Origin: Lentisphaeria bacterium
GTDB taxonomy: Bacteria > Verrucomicrobiota > Lentisphaeria > Oligosphaerales > PUNB01
Length of the DNA: 8,603 nt
Direction: 5' to 3'
Assembly (NCBI GenBank): GCA_007133055.1
Contig: SLNM01000277.1
Span: 1 to 8,603, forward strand
This document shows positions 5,911 through 8,603 of this stretch, piece after piece. The position numbers and the translations under genes are program-made. The stretch's first letter is position 1; each line of letters begins with the position of its first letter. Below the pieces are notes generated by a model. The model was given only the letters and a program-made list of their open reading frames with translations, was not told the origin of the DNA and ran no database searches.

Positions 5911-5942
5911 TGCGGGCGAACAAGCCTTGGCTTGGTCCCGCA
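5911..5942 (+). other. Long imperfect hairpin in the GH88 leader
   Basis: TGCGGG pairs with CCCGCA, and inside it CAAGCC pairs with GGCTTG around a two-base centre TT. The two stems are separated by a CGAA/GT internal loop. That gives twelve Watson-Crick pairs in 32 bases. No T-run follows, so it is not a classical terminator. It may be a leader RNA structure or a dyad protein-binding site. Confidence 0.45.
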
Positions 5943-6057
5943 GGGTCAAGATCAATGTTTTGATTCAAATGGTACGGAGCCAAAAGGGCACGGGGCGAAG
6001 CACGTGACCATAGTTCTGCCATACCCCGCGGGGACCCACGCCCTATGCCCGGTCGAC

Positions 6058-6065
6058 AAGGAAGG
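6058..6065 (+). promoter_or_regulatory. Shine-Dalgarno site of the GH88 gene
   Basis: AAGGAAGG ends 6 nt before the ATG at 6072. It decides that start over the in-frame ATG at 6045, which has no such site and would add nine residues that do not resemble the family. Confidence 0.75.
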
Positions 6066-6071
6066 ACAATC

Positions 6072-7454
6072 ATGCTGAACATCGATGCCAATCTGCAACC
6101 CAGCGACTTGCTGCCCGCCATTCGCCGCATGTGGTCGCTGTCCGCCCGGAAAATTCGCGACATCGAAACATCATATCCCATCGAGCAAGGCTCTCCCGTC
6201 TTCACCATAAACGGCAAGTACACCACCCGCGGCTGGACCGAATGGACGCAGGGGTTTGTCTACGGTTCGGCTCTGCTTCAGTTCGAGGCCGGGGACGACG
6301 AGGAGTTCCTCGAGATCGGCCGCCGCAACACCCTCGAAAGGATGGCCGTCCATGTCACCCATTTCGGAGTTCATGACCATGGCTTCAACAACATTAGCAC
6401 CTATGGGAATTTGTTGCGCCTGATCGAACAGGGGCGCCTGCCGGAAGACCCATGGCAGCGCCATTTCTGTCAACTGGCTCTCAAATGCTCGGGCGCCGTG
6501 CAGGCCCGGCGCTGGACTGCTCTGCCCGAGGGCGGCGGCTTCATCTACTCCTTCAACGGTCCCCACTCGCTGTTCGCCGACACCATCCGCTCGTTGCGTG
6601 TTCTGGCCGTGGCGCACCAGCTCGGCCATCGACTGGCTGGCGAACAAGACCAGTCGGTCTCCCTGCTCGAACGATTGGTTGAGCACGCCCGCAGCACCAG
6701 CCGCTGGAATGTCTATTTCGGAACCGGACGCGACGTTTTCGACCAGCGCGGGCGGGTCGCCCACGAAAGCATATTCAACCTCAACAACGGTTGCTACCGC
6801 TGTCCCAGCAGTCAGCAGGGCTACTCGCCATTCTCAACTTGGACCCGCGGCCTGGCCTGGGTTCTCTGCGGCTTCGCCGAACAACTGGAGTTCCTCGCCG
6901 ACCTGCCGGACGCCGAACTCGAACCCTTTGCCGGCCGGCAGGCGCTCGAAGCGGAATTCCGGCAGACCGCCGAAGCCACCGCCGATTTCTATATCGAGCA
7001 AACCCCGACCGACGGCATACCCTACTGGGATACCGGCGCACCCAATCTGCACCGCCTTGGCGACTACCTCATGCGCCCGGCCGAGCCGAACAACGACTGG
7101 GAGCCGGTCGACAGCTCGGCCGCCGCGATCGCTGTCCAGGGCCTGCTGCGACTCGGCCAGTACCTGCTCCGGCGCAACCAGGAGCAGGAGGCCGCCCGCT
7201 ATCGTCAGGCCGGCCTGACCGTGCTGCGCACTCTCCTCCAGGATTCCTGCCTCGGACTCGAACCCGAACACCAGGGGCTGCTTCTGCACGGCCTTTATCA
7301 TCGCCCCAACGGCTGGGACGCAATCCCCGCAGGCAGCCGGGTTCCCAACGGCGAGTCCTGCATGTGGGGTGACTACCATTTGCGCGAAGCCGCCCTCCTA
7401 GCCCAGCGTCTGGCGGAAGCCGGCAGCTACCCGAAATTCTATCCGGAGTCATGA
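6072..7454 (+). CDS. GH88-type unsaturated uronyl hydrolase
   Basis: A 460-residue (alpha/alpha)6-barrel glycosidase of the GH88 group (unsaturated glucuronyl hydrolases). These hydrate the 4,5-unsaturated uronic acid left at the end of oligosaccharides by polysaccharide lyases and so release the sugar. Family features are the HDHGF motif with D102 and FADTIRSL with D170. Their positions fit the two catalytic Asp residues of Bacillus UGL (D88 and D149). Others are WTRGLAW (257-263), PYWDTGAP (317-324), DSSAAAIAVQGL (from 347) and the late ESCMWGDY (428-435). No signal peptide is visible, so it is probably cytoplasmic and works on imported oligosaccharides. No lyase or transporter is in the window, so the substrate (glycosaminoglycan, pectin, ulvan or other) is open. 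The related GH105 family is possible, but the motifs favour GH88. It is followed without a gap by the membrane-protein gene. Confidence 0.9.
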   Translation: MLNIDANLQPSDLLPAIRRMWSLSARKIRDIETSYPIEQGSPVFTINGKYTTRGWTEWTQGFVYGSALLQFEAGDDEEFLEIGRRNTLERMAVHVTHFGVHDHGFNNISTYGNLLRLIEQGRLPEDPWQRHFCQLALKCSGAVQARRWTALPEGGGFIYSFNGPHSLFADTIRSLRVLAVAHQLGHRLAGEQDQSVSLLERLVEHARSTSRWNVYFGTGRDVFDQRGRVAHESIFNLNNGCYRCPSSQQGYSPFSTWTRGLAWVLCGFAEQLEFLADLPDAELEPFAGRQALEAEFRQTAEATADFYIEQTPTDGIPYWDTGAPNLHRLGDYLMRPAEPNNDWEPVDSSAAAIAVQGLLRLGQYLLRRNQEQEAARYRQAGLTVLRTLLQDSCLGLEPEHQGLLLHGLYHRPNGWDAIPAGSRVPNGESCMWGDYHLREAALLAQRLAEAGSYPKFYPES

Positions 7455-8603
7455 ATGGAAGCCTGGAACAATGATTGCAAGCCGACCGTTGTCCGGGCGA
7501 TCCTGAGAGGTGTTGCTGCATGGTTTCGCGGCAGCAAGGGCGGGCGCCGAGTACCGATCGCGGTTGGGCTGACTTCGGTTGCGGTGATCGCCTTTCAACT
7601 GGTGATCATGCAGACCATGTCGATTGCCCAGTGGCATCACTTCGCCTACATGGTCATCTCGATGGCCATGCTGGGGTTCGGAGCGGCCGGCACGGTTCTG
7701 GCCATTTTTCGCGCTTTTTTTCTGCGGCATTACCGCAATCTGCTGCCCTGTCTGTTTCTGGCCGCCGGTCTGACCATGGCAGCGGCGGCGTGGATGTCCG
7801 GGTGGCTTGGCGACTTCAATGCATTTCTGCTGTTTCACGAAGGTCGCCAGATAGGGCTTCTGGCCTTCACCTATCTTGTCTACTGCCTGCCTTTTTTCTT
7901 TGCCGGGCTGGCCATCACCCTGGTGTTCTATCGGGAGGTTGAGCGCATAGGACCGTTGTACTTCGCCAACATGGTAGGTTCCGGCATCGGGGCGCTGCTG
8001 GCCATCGGTCTTTTCTGGATTGCCGAGCCGGCGGCGCTTTCCGGAGTGCTGAGTTTGCTGGTTTTCGTGTCCGCCTGGCTCACTCGTCCTACTGGTTCGA
8101 GGTTTGTCCTCGCCTGGTGGGCAGCTTTGACAGTGGCATTGATCAGCATCTTCAACCCCTCCACCCCCGAGCCTTCGGAGTACAAGGACATCCGATACTC
8201 CCTGCAACTGCCGGGCGCCCGCCGAGTGCATCGCTCGTCCAGCCCGTATGGCACGCTCGAGGTTGTGGCGGGCCCGGCGCAGCGATATTCGCCGGGGCTG
8301 AGTCTGCGCCATCCCGGCGAACCGCCCATACGAAAAATCATCTACAACAATGGCAACTACTTTGGTACTTTACTGGGAAGTGGCCGGACAGAGGACGACA
8401 AGCATATTCTTGACTACACCACGCGTGCTCTGCCCTATGCCTTTCGCCGGCCGGAACGAGTTTTGGTTCTTAATGCAAGCACTGGCGCCGATGTTTCTCA
8501 GGCCGTCGCCCGCGGCACTTCGGTGGTTGCGGCAGTTGAACCCAACCGGCATGCCGTCCACTTGCTGGCGCGGGATTATCCCGACTGGATCGACTCACTA
8601 TAC
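7455..8603 (+). CDS. Membrane protein fused to spermidine-synthase-like methyltransferase domain, 5' part
   Basis: Open from ATG 7455 through the window edge, 383 codons with no stop. The N-terminal 240 or so residues hold about seven hydrophobic segments, at roughly 33-55, 64-86, 95-118, 133-159, 168-190, 192-210 and 215-234. The HHFAYMVISMAMLGFGAAG segment (61-79) is what I recall from large membrane-bound spermidine-synthase-like proteins. A soluble part follows, in which a Rossmann fold begins: VLVLNASTGADV (336-347) at the position of SAM motif I, and AAVEPN with acidic E362. The rest of the domain lies beyond the window. Motif I is poor in glycine (NASTGAD in place of a G-x-G-G-type loop), so catalysis is uncertain. 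The start follows the GH88 stop TGA directly, with GGAG 7 nt upstream, so translation is probably coupled. The minus-strand frames over this gene are shadows. Confidence 0.85.
   Translation, partial: MEAWNNDCKPTVVRAILRGVAAWFRGSKGGRRVPIAVGLTSVAVIAFQLVIMQTMSIAQWHHFAYMVISMAMLGFGAAGTVLAIFRAFFLRHYRNLLPCLFLAAGLTMAAAAWMSGWLGDFNAFLLFHEGRQIGLLAFTYLVYCLPFFFAGLAITLVFYREVERIGPLYFANMVGSGIGALLAIGLFWIAEPAALSGVLSLLVFVSAWLTRPTGSRFVLAWWAALTVALISIFNPSTPEPSEYKDIRYSLQLPGARRVHRSSSPYGTLEVVAGPAQRYSPGLSLRHPGEPPIRKIIYNNGNYFGTLLGSGRTEDDKHILDYTTRALPYAFRRPERVLVLNASTGADVSQAVARGTSVVAAVEPNRHAVHLLARDYPDWIDSLY

Larger units (their letters stand above)
5797..6071 (+). other. Gene-free leader region before the GH88 gene
   Basis: 275 bases without a credible gene. 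Three short frames are open but have non-native codon use and no recognisable product. The region looks less GC-rich than its neighbours. It holds a 7-pair stem-loop just after the lipoprotein stop (5799-5823, CGTCCGA / TCGGGCG, 11-base loop, no T-run), a longer hairpin at 5911-5942, and the perfect palindrome CCCCGCGGGG (6024-6033) about 40 bases before the next start. It is probably an untranslated leader with regulatory structure. I match it to no known riboswitch. Confidence 0.5.

Noticed and set aside
5806..6078. 90-residue frame, and an overlapping 60-residue frame (to 6007), between the lipoprotein and GH88 genes
   Set aside because: Starts have no ribosome site, codon use differs from the neighbouring genes, one frame overruns the GH88 start, and neither product resembles a known protein.
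7449..8312. Minus-strand 287-codon frame
   Set aside because: Antisense to the membrane protein. Its product is rich in Gln, Arg, Gly and His, as expected opposite hydrophobic codons.

Overview
The window is GC-rich bacterial chromosome (coding parts look about 60% GC, my estimate by eye). It holds five complete protein genes, two genes cut by the window edges, one gene relic, and a repeat-rich mobile locus. The phylum is uncertain. A Lentisphaerota/PVC-type or Desulfuromonadia-type genome would both fit the helicase, the uronyl hydrolase and the spermidine-synthase-like membrane protein. Nothing here (no rRNA or tRNA) settles it.

Left part (1-3273, + strand): the 3' end of an NAD-dependent sugar epimerase/dehydratase overlaps the start of a Rep/UvrD-type superfamily 1 helicase. 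The helicase is followed 27 bp later by a protein-L-isoaspartate O-methyltransferase that has a strong Shine-Dalgarno sequence and, unusually, an apparent export signal. The close packing suggests one transcription unit.

Centre (3274-4560): a single-domain HUH/Y1 (IS200-like, RAYT-type) transposase sits between repeat units. Each full unit has three short hairpins, all with 3-nt loops, and the middle hairpin is preceded by the GTAG tetranucleotide known from REP elements. Two direct units lie to the left of the gene. One direct and one inverted unit lie to the right. The inverted unit differs from the others by paired, structure-preserving changes in all three hairpins, so the structures look selected. 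Immediately to the right is a 46-codon C-terminal relic of a glutamate synthase small subunit (GltD) on the minus strand, evidence of a past rearrangement. A plausible sigma-70 promoter lies next to it.

Right part (4561-8603, + strand): a lipoprotein of unknown function comes first, then a 275-bp gene-free leader with a long imperfect hairpin. After that come a GH88-type unsaturated uronyl hydrolase and, starting on the base after its stop codon, the N-terminal 383 codons of a multi-pass membrane protein fused to a spermidine-synthase-like methyltransferase domain, which runs off the window. The last two genes are probably translated together. Their functional link is not evident from the sequence.
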